A DNA stretch of 64,000 nt from Parablautia intestinalis (lineage in GTDB: Bacteria; Bacillota; Clostridia; Lachnospirales; Lachnospiraceae), in the NCBI GenBank assembly GCA_003612395.1, contig RAYQ01000016.1, forward strand, positions 1 to 64,000. Direction: 5' to 3'. Below are positions 24,472 through 34,146 of this stretch, piece by piece; positions within the stretch are counted from its first letter, which is position 1, and every line of letters begins with the position of its first letter. A program made the position numbers and the translations under genes. A model generated the notes under the pieces. The model searched no databases. It was not told the DNA's origin and was given only the letters and a program-made list of their open reading frames with translations.

Positions 24472-24516
24472 GCGCTGCCTGTCGCAAACTTGTAAGCTGT
24501 ATATGGCTTTGCGCAA
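24472..24516 (+). repeat. Dispersed repeat C, copy 2
   Basis: Shares GCGCTGC, CAAACTTGTAAGC, TATA and GGCTTTGCGCAA, in the same order and spacing to within one base, with 12826-12869. Here it ends just before the recJ ribosome binding site. Confidence 0.5.
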
Positions 24517-24538
24517 AGCGCTTCGGAAGGGAGAAAAG

Positions 24539-26326
24539 ATGGCCAGGTGGATGGTAGCCGCCAAGAAAGCGGATTTTAATCAAATAGCAGAAAAATACCG
24601 GATTACGCCGGTATTAGCCCGCATTTTGCGAAACAGGGATATAATCGGTGACAATGAAATTGAGAGGTATTTATACGGCGATATAAAGGATCTTCACGAC
24701 CCGCTTTTGATGAAGGGCATGGATAAGGCAGCAGAGATTATTCAAAGTAAGATACAGGAAGGAAAATCTCTGCGAATTATAGGAGATTATGATGTGGACG
24801 GTATTTGCTCCACGCATATTTTACTGACCGGTATCCGCGCTCTTGGAGGGAAGGCTGATACAGATATTCCCCACCGGATTAAGGATGGATATGGTCTGAA
24901 TGAAAGCCTGATTGAGGCGGCGGCATCTGATGGCATAGATACTATTATCACGTGTGACAATGGAATCACAGCGCAGATACAGATACAGCTCGCTAAAAAG
25001 CTGGGGATGACAGTAGTGGTGACGGACCATCATGAGGTGCCCTTTGAGGAAAAGGAAGGAGAACGCATATACCTCCTGCCCCGGGCTGATGCAGTGGTGG
25101 ATCCCAAACAGCCGGGGTGCGGATATCCTTTTAAGCAAATCTGCGGCGCAGTGGTGGCATTTAAGCTGGTCCAGACGCTTTTTGACCGAATTGGGAATGG
25201 ACAGTCCAATCAGGGAAAATACCATGCCATTATGGATGAATTACTGATTTTCGCAGCACTGGCAACCGTATGTGACGTGATGGAGCTTAGGGATGAAAAC
25301 AGAATTATTGTAAAAAAAGGACTGGCCAGAATGAATAACACCAGTAATCCCGGACTGCGGGCGCTTCTTGTGGTGAACGGGCTGGAAGATAAAGCTTTAA
25401 GCCCATATCATGCAGGCTTTATTATCGGACCATGCATAAACGCGACAGGAAGACTGGATACAGCAAAGCGGGCTCTGGCCTTATTTGAGGCAGGGGATTT
25501 TAAAGAGGCAGTCACTATAGCGGGGGATTTAAAAAGCCTGAACGAGAGCCGCAAACAAATGACGGAAGAAGGGGTACAAAAAGCAGTCGGGCTGTTGGAA
25601 AATAAGAATATACAGGATAAGGTGCTGGTGATCTATCTGCCGGAATGCCACGAAAGCCTTGCCGGCATTATTGCAGGCAGAATCAGGGAAAAATATGGGA
25701 AACCTGCTTTCGTGCTGACAAAGGGGGATGAGGGCATTAAGGGAAGCGGCCGCTCCATAGAGACGTATCATATGTACGAGGAGATGAGTGCCTGCAAAGA
25801 AATTTTTACCCGGTTTGGAGGCCACAAAATGGCGGCAGGCCTTTCTCTGCCAGATGAGGAATCGGTGGAACTGTTCAGAAGAAAGCTGAATGAAAACTGC
25901 AAACTGACAGAGGAGGATTTTGAAGAAATCGTACATATTGACGTTCCCATGCCGCTGGCTTTTGCAGACCGTAATTTCATAAAGGAATTGTCCTTTTTAG
26001 AGCCCTTTGGTGTGGGGAACCCCAAACCTCTCTTTGCAAGAAAAGGGATCAGCCTTTTGACTGGCAGAAAGATAGGGAAAAATAAAAATGTAGGGAAATA
26101 TCAGATAGCAGATGAAAATAACAATCGGTATGAAATGATATATTTTGGGGATTTAGAAAAATTTGATGTGTTTTTAAATGAGCGTTTTGGGAATACTCTG
26201 GCCAGGCAATTATATGTGGAAGGGGTTCGGACCGGGGAAATGACGATTAGTATGGCTTACTATCCTGATTTGAACTCTTATGGCGGGAGGGAGAGCATAC
26301 AGATTGTTATGCAGCACTACTGCTGA
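24539..26326 (+). CDS. recJ: Single-stranded-DNA-specific exonuclease RecJ
   Basis: A 595-residue DHH-superfamily nuclease for 5'-3' degradation of single-stranded DNA in repair. Motifs visible: IIGDYDVDGICSTHIL (DHH motif I), ITCDNGITA, VVVTDHHEVP, VVDPKQPGCGYPFKQICGAVVAFKLVQ, LATVCDVMEL, the DHHA1 part with GSGRSIETYHMYEEM and GGHKMAAGLSL, and a C-terminal OB-like domain. ATG 24539 is behind GGAAGGGAG. A longer frame back to 24350 runs through two repeats and is not used. Confidence 0.95.
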   Translation: MARWMVAAKKADFNQIAEKYRITPVLARILRNRDIIGDNEIERYLYGDIKDLHDPLLMKGMDKAAEIIQSKIQEGKSLRIIGDYDVDGICSTHILLTGIRALGGKADTDIPHRIKDGYGLNESLIEAAASDGIDTIITCDNGITAQIQIQLAKKLGMTVVVTDHHEVPFEEKEGERIYLLPRADAVVDPKQPGCGYPFKQICGAVVAFKLVQTLFDRIGNGQSNQGKYHAIMDELLIFAALATVCDVMELRDENRIIVKKGLARMNNTSNPGLRALLVVNGLEDKALSPYHAGFIIGPCINATGRLDTAKRALALFEAGDFKEAVTIAGDLKSLNESRKQMTEEGVQKAVGLLENKNIQDKVLVIYLPECHESLAGIIAGRIREKYGKPAFVLTKGDEGIKGSGRSIETYHMYEEMSACKEIFTRFGGHKMAAGLSLPDEESVELFRRKLNENCKLTEEDFEEIVHIDVPMPLAFADRNFIKELSFLEPFGVGNPKPLFARKGISLLTGRKIGKNKNVGKYQIADENNNRYEMIYFGDLEKFDVFLNERFGNTLARQLYVEGVRTGEMTISMAYYPDLNSYGGRESIQIVMQHYC

Positions 26327-26422
26327 TGTCAGCTTTACTTTGCAAGGGGGCCTGCTGTAAAAAACGCATGTGTTTTATAACTGGCGTTTAAATAAATACA
26401 TAACAGAAAGGGGGATGCGGAT

Positions 26423-27349
26423 ATGATAACAACTGTGACTTTAAACCCGGCGGAGGATAAAACCTTTACTGCGGCCAGATTAATTCTGGGGCAGGTGAAC
26501 AGAATTGACAGTGTAAAAAATATAGCAGGCGGGAAAGGGATCAATGTGACGAAGGTGCTTCGCCAGTATGGTTATCCCGTGCGTGCGCTGGGGTTTTTGG
26601 GAGGTTACACAGGTAAATTTATAGAAGATTACGTTAAATCAATTGGCGCCGAATGCCTTTTTACTTATGTAGACGGAGAAACCAGGGTTAACATCAATAT
26701 CCTGTCCCAGGACGGTTACGTGACGGAGCTTTTAGAGCCGGGGCCGGATATACGGGAAAAAGAATTAGATGCCTTTTTTGAAGACTTTAATAAGGGAATT
26801 GCTGACAGCGATTTGGTGATACTCTCAGGCAGTGCGCCGGAGCATGTGCCTGCTGCCGTTTATTATGATTTGATTCTGCAGGCAAAAAATAAGGGTAAGA
26901 AGGTCATTTTGGACAGCAGCGGTATTTATCTGAAGGAAAGTATTAATGCCTGCCCTTATATGGTAAAGCCTAATATCAGAGAGCTTGAAGTATTATCCGG
27001 CAGAAGGATTAAAAGGATGGAAGATGCCATAGGCGCTGCCCTTCAAATCGGCGGACGGGGAATTAATCATGTGATGGTTTCCATGGGAGCAAAAGGTCTT
27101 TTGTACATCAATGACCGGGAAATCATGTATGCAAAGGCCCCTGAGGTGAAGGCTGTCAATACGGTTGGCTGTGGCGACAGCGTAGTGGCTGCCTTTGCTG
27201 TGGCCGAGAAACAGGGAATGGGCAATGAAGAGCTGCTCAAATTCTGTGTCGGGGTTTCTGCAGCAAATGCCACCACATTAGAAAGTGCGGTCATCCCAAT
27301 GGACAAGACAGAAGAACTCATAGAACAGGTGAAGATTATAAGGTACTAA
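26423..27349 (+). CDS. PfkB-family 1-phosphofructokinase-type sugar kinase
   Basis: A 308-residue kinase of the PfkB family, fructose-1-phosphate / tagatose-6-phosphate type: N-terminal VTLNPAEDKTF, AGGKGINVTKVLRQYG, LGGYTGKFIED, ILSGSAPEHVP, KPNIRELEVLSGR and the catalytic TVGCGDSVVAAFAVA near the C-terminus. It stands alone, without a fructose PTS gene beside it, so substrate assignment is by similarity only. GAAAGGGGG is upstream of ATG 26423. Confidence 0.85.
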   Translation: MITTVTLNPAEDKTFTAARLILGQVNRIDSVKNIAGGKGINVTKVLRQYGYPVRALGFLGGYTGKFIEDYVKSIGAECLFTYVDGETRVNINILSQDGYVTELLEPGPDIREKELDAFFEDFNKGIADSDLVILSGSAPEHVPAAVYYDLILQAKNKGKKVILDSSGIYLKESINACPYMVKPNIRELEVLSGRRIKRMEDAIGAALQIGGRGINHVMVSMGAKGLLYINDREIMYAKAPEVKAVNTVGCGDSVVAAFAVAEKQGMGNEELLKFCVGVSAANATTLESAVIPMDKTEELIEQVKIIRY

Positions 27350-27353
27350 AATG

Positions 27354-27390
27354 TAATGCAAAGGCCTCCGGGATCACCGGAGGCCTTGCA
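27354..27390. terminator. Strong GC hairpin after the sugar kinase gene
   Basis: AATGCAAAGGCCTCCGG and CCGGAGGCCTTGCATT form a near-perfect stem around GATCA. Only TCTTAT follows, so termination relies mainly on the stem. Confidence 0.7.
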
Positions 27391-27717
27391 TTCTTATGAG
27401 GGGGGAGATAGTGAGTTGTTCAACTATCTTGTATATAATCATAAAGATAAAATGTGTTTAAAATGTGTCCGATTTATGATAAAAATCTTAAATCCTCTAA
27501 ACAAAAAATTAAACAGTTTCCTGCATACCCTGAAAAAACAGCCATATATTAACCTAAACAGCTTACAGGGGTATAATAGTTATCAGATTGAAAAAACTGT
27601 ATAATCGTGCTATCCTTATAAAAGGCGCTCACCAGACTGTGTTTTTGAACATTTTCGGAGCATTTTTCCGGTATGCTTTGGGGGCGGAAAGAGGAAAATA
27701 TTTTTGGAGGCGGAAGC
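27391..27717. other. Intergenic region upstream of murE
   Basis: A/T-rich region without a credible gene. It contains a short inverted repeat AGATAGT/ACTATCT (about 27406-27429) and a promoter candidate, TTAACC at 27549-27554 and TATAAT at 27572-27577 with a 17-base spacer, about 140 bases before murE. Confidence 0.5.
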
Positions 27718-29346
27718 TTGGGTATGAATTGCAGAGAGCTGTTAAGAGAACTTTCTTATGAATGCGTGAGGGGAAGTGCAGATAGGGAAATAACGGAGGT
27801 TGTATATGATTCCAGGAAGATAAAGAAAGGCTGTATGTTTATCTGTATCTGCGGTTATCAGGTGGATGGACATAGTTTTGCCCCGGAGGCGGCCCGAAAA
27901 GGCGCGGCGGCAATTGTGGTGCAAAAAGATGTGACTCTTCCTGATGAGTATGATACCACTGTAATTCGGGTGGAGGATACCAGGTATGCCATGGCATTTA
28001 TTGCGGCGGCTTATTTTGACCATCCTGCAGACCGGCTTAAGGTGATTGGCATTACAGGGACCAAGGGCAAGACTACAACCACGTATCTGATTAAGTCTAT
28101 TTTGGAACAGGCAGGCTACAGGGTAGGACTTGTGGGAACCATTGAGACAATTATAGGAGATAGGCATATTCCGGCTGGCAACACGACACCGGAGTCCTTT
28201 GTTTTACAGCAGTACTTTAAGGAGATGGAGGATGCGGGCTGTGAGATTGTTGTAATGGAAGTGGCTTCCCAGGGGCTGAAGCTTCACAGAACCCAGGGTT
28301 TTATTTTTGAGATTGGCATTTTTACCAATTTAGAGCCGGATCATATAGGGCCTAATGAACATGCGGATTTTGAAGAATATCAGGCGTGTAAGGGACTTTT
28401 GTTTAAGCAGTGCAGGCTGGGAATTGTAAACCGTGATGATGCCCATGTGGAGGCGGTACTGAAAGATCATACCTGCAGGCTGGAGACCTATGGCCTTGGA
28501 GAGGGTAAGATGGATGCGAAAGGACCGGATGCGGGAAAGGACACATGGCTGCCTTCTTCCATTGATATATATGCGCAGGACTTAAAACTGGTAAATAAGC
28601 CCGGGGAACTTGGCGTAGCTTTCCGGGTAAGGGCAGACCGTATTCCCCGGGAAAATGAAAATAACGGATGTTTGGTTTCGCCGGACGGCTTTATGCAAAG
28701 ACAAAGCCCATGGCCGGGAGACTTTGACGTTGAGGTGCCCGCGCCGGGGCGGTTTAGCGTGTATAATGCACTCACGGCGATTGCTGTATGCAGGCATTTT
28801 AAAGTGGCAATACCGCAAATCCAAAAAGCTCTTTTGGCGGCCCGCGTAAAAGGAAGAATTGAGATGGTGCCGGTATCGGATCAGTTTACGCTGTTAATTG
28901 ATTATGCCCATAATGCCATGAGCCTTAAGAGCCTGTTATCCACCTTAAGGGAGTATAAGCCTGCAAGGCTTGTATGCGTCTTTGGATGCGGGGGAAACCG
29001 CTCTAAGCTGCGCCGTTTTGAGATGGGAGAGGTAAGTGGAAATTATGCAGATTTTACGATCATCACATCGGATAACCCCAGGTTTGAAAAGCCGCAGGAT
29101 ATTATAGAGGATATTAAGGCGGGTATAAAAAAGACGGCGGGAAAATATATAGAAATTTGTGACAGAAAAGAGGCTGTTGCCTATGCCATTTCTCACGGAC
29201 AGCCCGGTGATATTATTGTGCTGGCAGGCAAAGGCCATGAGGACTATCAGGAAATTGAGGGTGTTAAATATCCCATGGATGAAAGAGTACTGATTTCGGA
29301 AATACTGGAAGAAAAACGCTTTTCCGAAAAGCAGATAAACAAATAA
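27718..29346 (+). CDS. murE: UDP-MurNAc-tripeptide synthetase MurE
   Basis: A 542-residue Mur ligase. The N-terminal substrate domain contains VVYDSRKIKKGCMFICICG. The ATP site is GITGTKGKTTTTYLIKS. NTTPESF, HRTQGF, NLEPDHIG and DYAHNAMS are the usual ligase blocks. The C-terminal DNPR in ITSDNPRFEKP is the motif that selects meso-diaminopimelate, so the peptidoglycan is probably of the mDAP type. TTG 27718 lies seven bases after GGAGG; ATG 27724 is the alternative. The dcw cluster later in the window has no murE, so this is likely the housekeeping copy. Confidence 0.92.
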   Translation: MGMNCRELLRELSYECVRGSADREITEVVYDSRKIKKGCMFICICGYQVDGHSFAPEAARKGAAAIVVQKDVTLPDEYDTTVIRVEDTRYAMAFIAAAYFDHPADRLKVIGITGTKGKTTTTYLIKSILEQAGYRVGLVGTIETIIGDRHIPAGNTTPESFVLQQYFKEMEDAGCEIVVMEVASQGLKLHRTQGFIFEIGIFTNLEPDHIGPNEHADFEEYQACKGLLFKQCRLGIVNRDDAHVEAVLKDHTCRLETYGLGEGKMDAKGPDAGKDTWLPSSIDIYAQDLKLVNKPGELGVAFRVRADRIPRENENNGCLVSPDGFMQRQSPWPGDFDVEVPAPGRFSVYNALTAIAVCRHFKVAIPQIQKALLAARVKGRIEMVPVSDQFTLLIDYAHNAMSLKSLLSTLREYKPARLVCVFGCGGNRSKLRRFEMGEVSGNYADFTIITSDNPRFEKPQDIIEDIKAGIKKTAGKYIEICDRKEAVAYAISHGQPGDIIVLAGKGHEDYQEIEGVKYPMDERVLISEILEEKRFSEKQINK

Positions 29347-29374
29347 AAAGGAAACGGATAAAAGAAAAACAGAC

Positions 29375-31597
29375 ATGACTGAGGGCAGATACGCGAATAT
29401 TATTGTAGATATTTCCCACGAAAAAGTTGACAGACCCTTTCAATACAAAATACCGGAGAAGCTGCTGGGGAAAATTTCAGCGGGGATGTGCGTGCTGATT
29501 CCCTTTGGAAAGGGAAATCATCTGCGAAGCGGGTATGTGATTGAGGTGACGGAACGGGCGGAATTTCCGGAGGAAAAGCAAAAGGAAATTGTGGAGATTG
29601 CAGCGCAGGGTATCCCGGTAGAGAGGGATGCCATTTTGCTTGCCGCATGGATGAAAAAGACTTATGGTTCCACGATGATTGCAGCCCTTAAGACGGTGCT
29701 GCCTGTAAAAAGGTCTGTGAAGCATAAGGAAAAAAGAAAGCTGCGCCGTCTTTTGACAGCGGAGGAAACCCGCTCCGTTTTAGGAGAGTGTAAAAGAAAA
29801 CATCAAAACGCCAGAGCACGCGTGTTAGAAGAACTATGCAGAGAACCGGTGCTGCCCTACGAGCTGGTGACTGGGAAACTGAACGTATCGCCTGCCACGT
29901 TAAAAAGCCTTCAGGAACAGGGTGTGCTTGCCATAGAAAGCGAGAGCTTTTACAGGAATCCGGTAAAAATCGAAACGGACATGGAAGCGGGCAAAAGGCT
30001 CAGCGGGGAACAGGCGGTCATTTGCGATAAAGTTCTTTCAGACTTTGATAAGGGAACACGGAAAACCTATTTGATTCATGGGATTACCGGAAGTGGAAAA
30101 ACAGAGGTTTATTTATCTTTAATTGACAGAATGATAAAAAGAGGGAAGCAGTGCATCGTACTGATACCGGAAATTGCTCTCACATACCAGACATTACTGC
30201 GATTTTACAAACGGTTTGGGGACCGGGTGTCGGTTATGAATTCAACCCTGTCTCCGGGAGAAAAATTTGACCAGTGCGAGAGGGCAAAAAAGGGAGAACT
30301 TGATGTCATTATCGGCCCGCGATCCGCACTTTTTGTCCCCTTTCCCAACCTGGGACTGATCGTGATGGATGAGGAACATGAGAGCAGCTATAAAAGCGAG
30401 ACAATGCCCCGGTATCATGCAAGAGAGACGGCAGAATATCTTGCAGGGATAAAAAAAGCCAGCCTGGTGCTTGGTTCGGCTACCCCTTCCATGGAAGCCT
30501 ATTACAGGGCAAAGCAGGGAAAATATGAATTGCTTACCCTGACCCGCAGATTAACGGGGGGAGAGCTGGCCCATGTTTCAATTATAGATTTGCGGGAAGA
30601 ATTAAGAAGCGGTAACCGCTCCATTTTCAGTAAAAAGCTTCAGGAGCTTATAGCAGACAGAAAAACCAAAGGCGAACAGACCATGCTTTTTCTGAACAGG
30701 AGAGGATATGCCGGCTTTGTATCCTGCCGGTCCTGTGGGTATGTGATGAAATGCCCTCACTGTGACGTTTCCCTGTCCCAGCATTTGGAAAATAAAATGG
30801 TATGTCATTATTGCGGCTATGAAATACTTAAACCGGATAAATGTCCTTCCTGCAGTTCACCCTACCTGCTGGGATTTAAAGCAGGAACGGAGCAGATTGA
30901 GCAGCAGCTTTATAAAAACTTTCCCGGCATCAGAGTACTTCGGATGGATGCAGACACAACCCGTACCAGGGACAGCTATGAGAAGATTCTTACCGCCTTT
31001 TCCAGCGGGGAAGCGGATGTGCTGGTAGGCACGCAGATGATTGTCAAGGGCCATGATTTTCATAATGTGACGCTGGTTGGTGTGCTGGCGGCGGATTTAT
31101 CCTTAAATGACAGCAATTACCGTTCAGGAGAGAGAACTTTTCAACTTCTTGCCCAGGCAGCCGGGCGGGCCGGGCGGGGGAAAAAGCCGGGAGAAGTGGT
31201 GATACAGACCTACCGCCCTGAGCACTACAGCATTCTTCGGGCAGCCAGTCAGGATTATGAGAGTTTTTATGAGGAAGAAATTCTTTACAGAAAACTTGGA
31301 AACTATCCCCCTGCCGCCCATATGATGGCAGTGATGATATCTTCGCTGGATGAAAAGCGTGGGGAAACCCTTGCCGCAAGAGTCGCAAAGCTTGTGGGGA
31401 AGGATGTCAGGATAATTGGCCCTTCAAAGGCTTCCATTGGAAAAATTAATGACATTTACCGGTATGTGATTTATTGCAAGGCATTTAACTATGGACAACT
31501 GACACTGGTAAAGGATAAAATAGAGGCATATGTGCAGTCCCTTGCACTGAAACAGGAAAGCGTACAGTTTGATTTTGATCCGATAGACAGTTATTGA
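29375..31597 (+). CDS. priA: Primosomal protein N' (replication restart helicase PriA)
   Basis: A 740-residue superfamily 2 helicase. The N-terminal DNA-binding domain starts NIIVDISHEKVDRPFQYKIP. Helicase motifs are GITGSGKTEVYL (Walker A), MDEEHESSYKS (DEEH), LGSATPSMEA and AQAAGRAGRGKKPG. The zinc-binding insertion shows the paired cysteines C-x2-C (SCRSCGYVMKCPHC, CHYCGY, CPSCSS). It begins 28 bases after murE and probably shares its transcript. Confidence 0.95.
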   Translation: MTEGRYANIIVDISHEKVDRPFQYKIPEKLLGKISAGMCVLIPFGKGNHLRSGYVIEVTERAEFPEEKQKEIVEIAAQGIPVERDAILLAAWMKKTYGSTMIAALKTVLPVKRSVKHKEKRKLRRLLTAEETRSVLGECKRKHQNARARVLEELCREPVLPYELVTGKLNVSPATLKSLQEQGVLAIESESFYRNPVKIETDMEAGKRLSGEQAVICDKVLSDFDKGTRKTYLIHGITGSGKTEVYLSLIDRMIKRGKQCIVLIPEIALTYQTLLRFYKRFGDRVSVMNSTLSPGEKFDQCERAKKGELDVIIGPRSALFVPFPNLGLIVMDEEHESSYKSETMPRYHARETAEYLAGIKKASLVLGSATPSMEAYYRAKQGKYELLTLTRRLTGGELAHVSIIDLREELRSGNRSIFSKKLQELIADRKTKGEQTMLFLNRRGYAGFVSCRSCGYVMKCPHCDVSLSQHLENKMVCHYCGYEILKPDKCPSCSSPYLLGFKAGTEQIEQQLYKNFPGIRVLRMDADTTRTRDSYEKILTAFSSGEADVLVGTQMIVKGHDFHNVTLVGVLAADLSLNDSNYRSGERTFQLLAQAAGRAGRGKKPGEVVIQTYRPEHYSILRAASQDYESFYEEEILYRKLGNYPPAAHMMAVMISSLDEKRGETLAARVAKLVGKDVRIIGPSKASIGKINDIYRYVIYCKAFNYGQLTLVKDKIEAYVQSLALKQESVQFDFDPIDSY

Positions 31598-31630
31598 TTT
31601 TTGCGGGCAATGAGCCAGGCGTCTGCTAAT

Positions 31631-31680
31631 AGAGATGCAAGATGTCGCATAGAGATGCAAGACATCTCATAGACATTTGG
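31631..31680. repeat. 20-bp tandem direct repeat after priA
   Basis: AGAGATGCAAGATGTCGCAT at 31631-31650 is followed by a second copy, 31651-31670, in which the middle differs, and by a partial third copy starting AGACAT. GATGTC in copy 1 and GACATC in copy 2 are complementary, so the pair can also fold. Confidence 0.5.
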
Positions 31681-31701
31681 CGGATGCCGCGAGGCTACAT
31701 A

Positions 31702-31721
31702 CCCCGCTGTCTGCAGCGGGG
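31702..31721. terminator. GC-rich hairpin between priA and def
   Basis: CCCCGCTG and CAGCGGGG form a perfect eight-base stem with loop TCTG. There is no U-run; it may slow polymerase or protect an RNA end. Confidence 0.4.
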
Positions 31722-31825
31722 CTGCCGGCTTGACTTATCGCTGTATTAATTACGGTGAAAAGCGGTGCCTGAGGCGCTTAAATGAAAGTGGGACAGATTA
31801 AAAGCATAGGAAAGGAAAAGGAAAA

Positions 31826-32305
31826 ATGGCAATCAGAAACATAAGAGAAATTGGAGATCCGGTACTTAATAAAATCTGCAAGGAGGTAAAAGAAGTAACG
31901 GATCGTACGAAAGAATTAATTGCCGATATGTTTGATACCATGTATGAGGCTGAGGGCGTAGGGCTGGCGGCACCGCAGGTGGGAATTTTAAAAAGGATAG
32001 TGACCATTGATGTGACAGGGGATGAACCGATTATGCTGATTAATCCCGTACTCCTTGAATCCAGCGGGGAACAGAGCGGAAATGAAGGATGTCTGAGCGT
32101 TCCGGGGAAAACAGGCGTTGTGACCAGACCCAACTATGTGAAGATAAAAGCCTATGACATAGATTTAAAGCCCTTTGAGATGGAGGCAACGGAACTGCTT
32201 GCCAGGGCAATCTGCCATGAGTTAGAGCATCTGGAAGGGCACCTGTATGTGGAAAAGGTGGAAGGTCCCCTCATGGATATTGAGGATTTAGAGGAAGAAG
32301 ACTAA
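31826..32305 (+). CDS. def: Peptide deformylase
   Basis: A 159-residue metalloenzyme that removes the formyl group from new proteins. The three motifs are present: EGVGLAAPQVG, EGCLSVPG and CHELEHLEGHL. The last normally reads HExDHLxG; here the Asp is Glu, a mild variant. fmt follows 20 bases downstream, giving the classical def-fmt operon. Confidence 0.96.
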   Translation: MAIRNIREIGDPVLNKICKEVKEVTDRTKELIADMFDTMYEAEGVGLAAPQVGILKRIVTIDVTGDEPIMLINPVLLESSGEQSGNEGCLSVPGKTGVVTRPNYVKIKAYDIDLKPFEMEATELLARAICHELEHLEGHLYVEKVEGPLMDIEDLEEED

Positions 32306-32325
32306 AAAAGAAATGGAGATAAATA

Positions 32326-33288
32326 ATGAAGGTTGTATATATGGGTACTCCGGATTTTGCGGTTGGACCGCTTAAGGCAATTATAGAAGCCGGGCATGAG
32401 GTGAGCGCGGTGGTTACCCAGCCGGATAAGCAAAGAGGGCGGGGCAGGGAAGTGCAGATGAGTCCTGTAAAAAATTGTGCTTTAAAATATGGTATACCGG
32501 TGTTTCAGCCGGTTAAAATAAAGGAGGAAGATGCTATAGAGCAGCTTTCCCGTTACCCTGCAGATATCTTTGTAGTTGCGGCCTTCGGACAGCTCCTGCC
32601 CCGGAAAGTGCTGAACATGCCCCGGTTTGGATGCATTAATATTCATGCCTCACTCCTTCCTGCCTACCGGGGGGCTGCGCCTATAAACCGAGTGATTATT
32701 AATGGTGAGCTATACACAGGGGTTACGATTATGCAGATGGCCCAAGGTCTGGATACCGGGGACATGCTTTTGAAAGAAAAGGTTTTGATAGAAGCAAAGG
32801 AAACCGGAGAAAGCCTTCATGATAAGCTGATGGAGGCAGGGGCAAGGCTGATAGTGGAGGCTCTTCCTAAAATTGAGAGGGGGGAGCTGATTCCTGAAAA
32901 GCAGGATGAAGCTTTATCTTCCTACGCCGGCAAGCTCGATAAGTCTATGGGACTGATAGACTGGAAAAAGGACGCCGTATCACTTGAACGTCTGGTAAGG
33001 GGATTAAACCCGTGGCCAAGTGCATACACCATTTATAAAGGAAAGACTTTAAAAATCTGGGAAGCGGATGTGGTAAAAGAAGATGCGGGCAATAAGGAGA
33101 GAGCGCTTTCGCAGAAAACTTTTTATGAGCCGGGACAGGTGGTTTTTGCAGGGAAGGATTTCTTTGACGTGGCATCAGGTGATGGCTGCCTTCGGATTTA
33201 TTCCCTGCAGCTTGAAGGAAAAAGACGTATGGAAGTGAAGGAGTTTCTTTTGGGGTATGAGATTGTCCCCGGTTTTAAGCTTGGCTGA
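32326..33288 (+). CDS. fmt: Methionyl-tRNA formyltransferase
   Basis: A 320-residue enzyme that formylates initiator Met-tRNA. The N-terminal formyltransferase domain contains VYMGTPDFAVGPLKAI, the catalytic block INIHASLLPAYRGAAPINRVI and the Asp-containing MAQGLDTGDML. The C-terminal domain binds tRNA (LVRGLNPWPSAYT). It is paired with def. Confidence 0.96.
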   Translation: MKVVYMGTPDFAVGPLKAIIEAGHEVSAVVTQPDKQRGRGREVQMSPVKNCALKYGIPVFQPVKIKEEDAIEQLSRYPADIFVVAAFGQLLPRKVLNMPRFGCINIHASLLPAYRGAAPINRVIINGELYTGVTIMQMAQGLDTGDMLLKEKVLIEAKETGESLHDKLMEAGARLIVEALPKIERGELIPEKQDEALSSYAGKLDKSMGLIDWKKDAVSLERLVRGLNPWPSAYTIYKGKTLKIWEADVVKEDAGNKERALSQKTFYEPGQVVFAGKDFFDVASGDGCLRIYSLQLEGKRRMEVKEFLLGYEIVPGFKLG

Positions 33289-33303
33289 ACAGGAGGTATA
33301 AAA

Positions 33304-34014
33304 ATGTTTTTTGATCCCACTTATATTTTGGTAATTATTGGTGCGGTTTTATGTATTGCGGCAAGCTCACGGGTAAACAGCACCTATAGAAAATATTCCA
33401 AAGTGCGTTCGCGCAGCGGCATGACCGGAGCGGAGGCAGCCCGGAGAATTTTACAGCTATCGGGTATTAACGATGTGCAGATCCAGCATATTGCGGGGGA
33501 TCTTACCGATCATTATGATCCCACCCATAAGGTGCTGAGGCTGTCAGATTCCGTATATGGATCCCGGTCGGTGGCCGCCATTGGAGTGGCTGCCCATGAG
33601 TGCGGCCATGCGCTTCAGCATAAGGAAGGATATGCCCCGCTTAAGATCCGCGCCATGCTGGTTCCGGCAGCGAATATTGGTTCTAAACTGGGACTTCCCC
33701 TGGTAATTTTGGGAATTATCTTAGGGATTGGATTCCGCCTGCCGGGTGGAGGGTATTTTTCACTGGCACAGATTGGCGTTTGGGTGTTTTTCTTTGCGGT
33801 ACTGTTCCAGATTGTCACTCTGCCGGTAGAATTTAATGCTTCAGGCAGAGCTTTAAAAATGCTTGGGAATTATGGAATGTTAGGAAATGATGAGGTGAAT
33901 GACTGCAGGCGTGTGTTAGGGGCAGCGGCCCTTACTTATGTAGCGGCAGCGGCCTCATCCCTGTTGCAGCTTTTGCGGCTGCTTTATCTTAGCAACAGCC
34001 GCAGGCGGGACTAG
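33304..34014 (+). CDS. Zinc-dependent membrane peptidase, YugP-type (PF04298)
   Basis: A 236-residue membrane protein of the YugP-like family. It has an N-terminal membrane segment, the zinc-protease motif VAAHECGHALQH (HExxH), and further segments with GSKLGLPLVILGIILG and PVEFNASGRALKML. GGAGG is seven bases before ATG 33304. It follows fmt by 15 bases. The natural substrate is not known. Confidence 0.9.
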   Translation: MFFDPTYILVIIGAVLCIAASSRVNSTYRKYSKVRSRSGMTGAEAARRILQLSGINDVQIQHIAGDLTDHYDPTHKVLRLSDSVYGSRSVAAIGVAAHECGHALQHKEGYAPLKIRAMLVPAANIGSKLGLPLVILGIILGIGFRLPGGGYFSLAQIGVWVFFFAVLFQIVTLPVEFNASGRALKMLGNYGMLGNDEVNDCRRVLGAAALTYVAAAASSLLQLLRLLYLSNSRRRD

Positions 34015-34047
34015 TACGGAGTACCAGGGAACTGACACGGGATAATT

Positions 34048-34124
34048 GTAATAAGCCTGCCCGCGAAGCGCGGCAGCGTTTGCTGACATAAGGATGTCCG
34101 GCAAAGTCTGACATCTGTTGTTTA
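34048..34124 (+). repeat. Dispersed hairpin repeat, locus 3 (A and B units)
   Basis: An A unit (AATAAGCCTGC...GGCAGCGTTTG) is directly followed by a B unit (CATAAGGATGTC...CATCTGTTGTTTA). This is the same composite as at 24314-24391 but on the other strand. It separates the peptidase and rsmB genes. Confidence 0.7.
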
Positions 34125-34146
34125 GGAAGGGAAAAGGATTTTCGCA

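Noticed and set aside
27356-27604. 82-codon frame before murE
   Set aside because: It starts inside the terminator hairpin, lacks a ribosome binding site and covers a promoter-like region.
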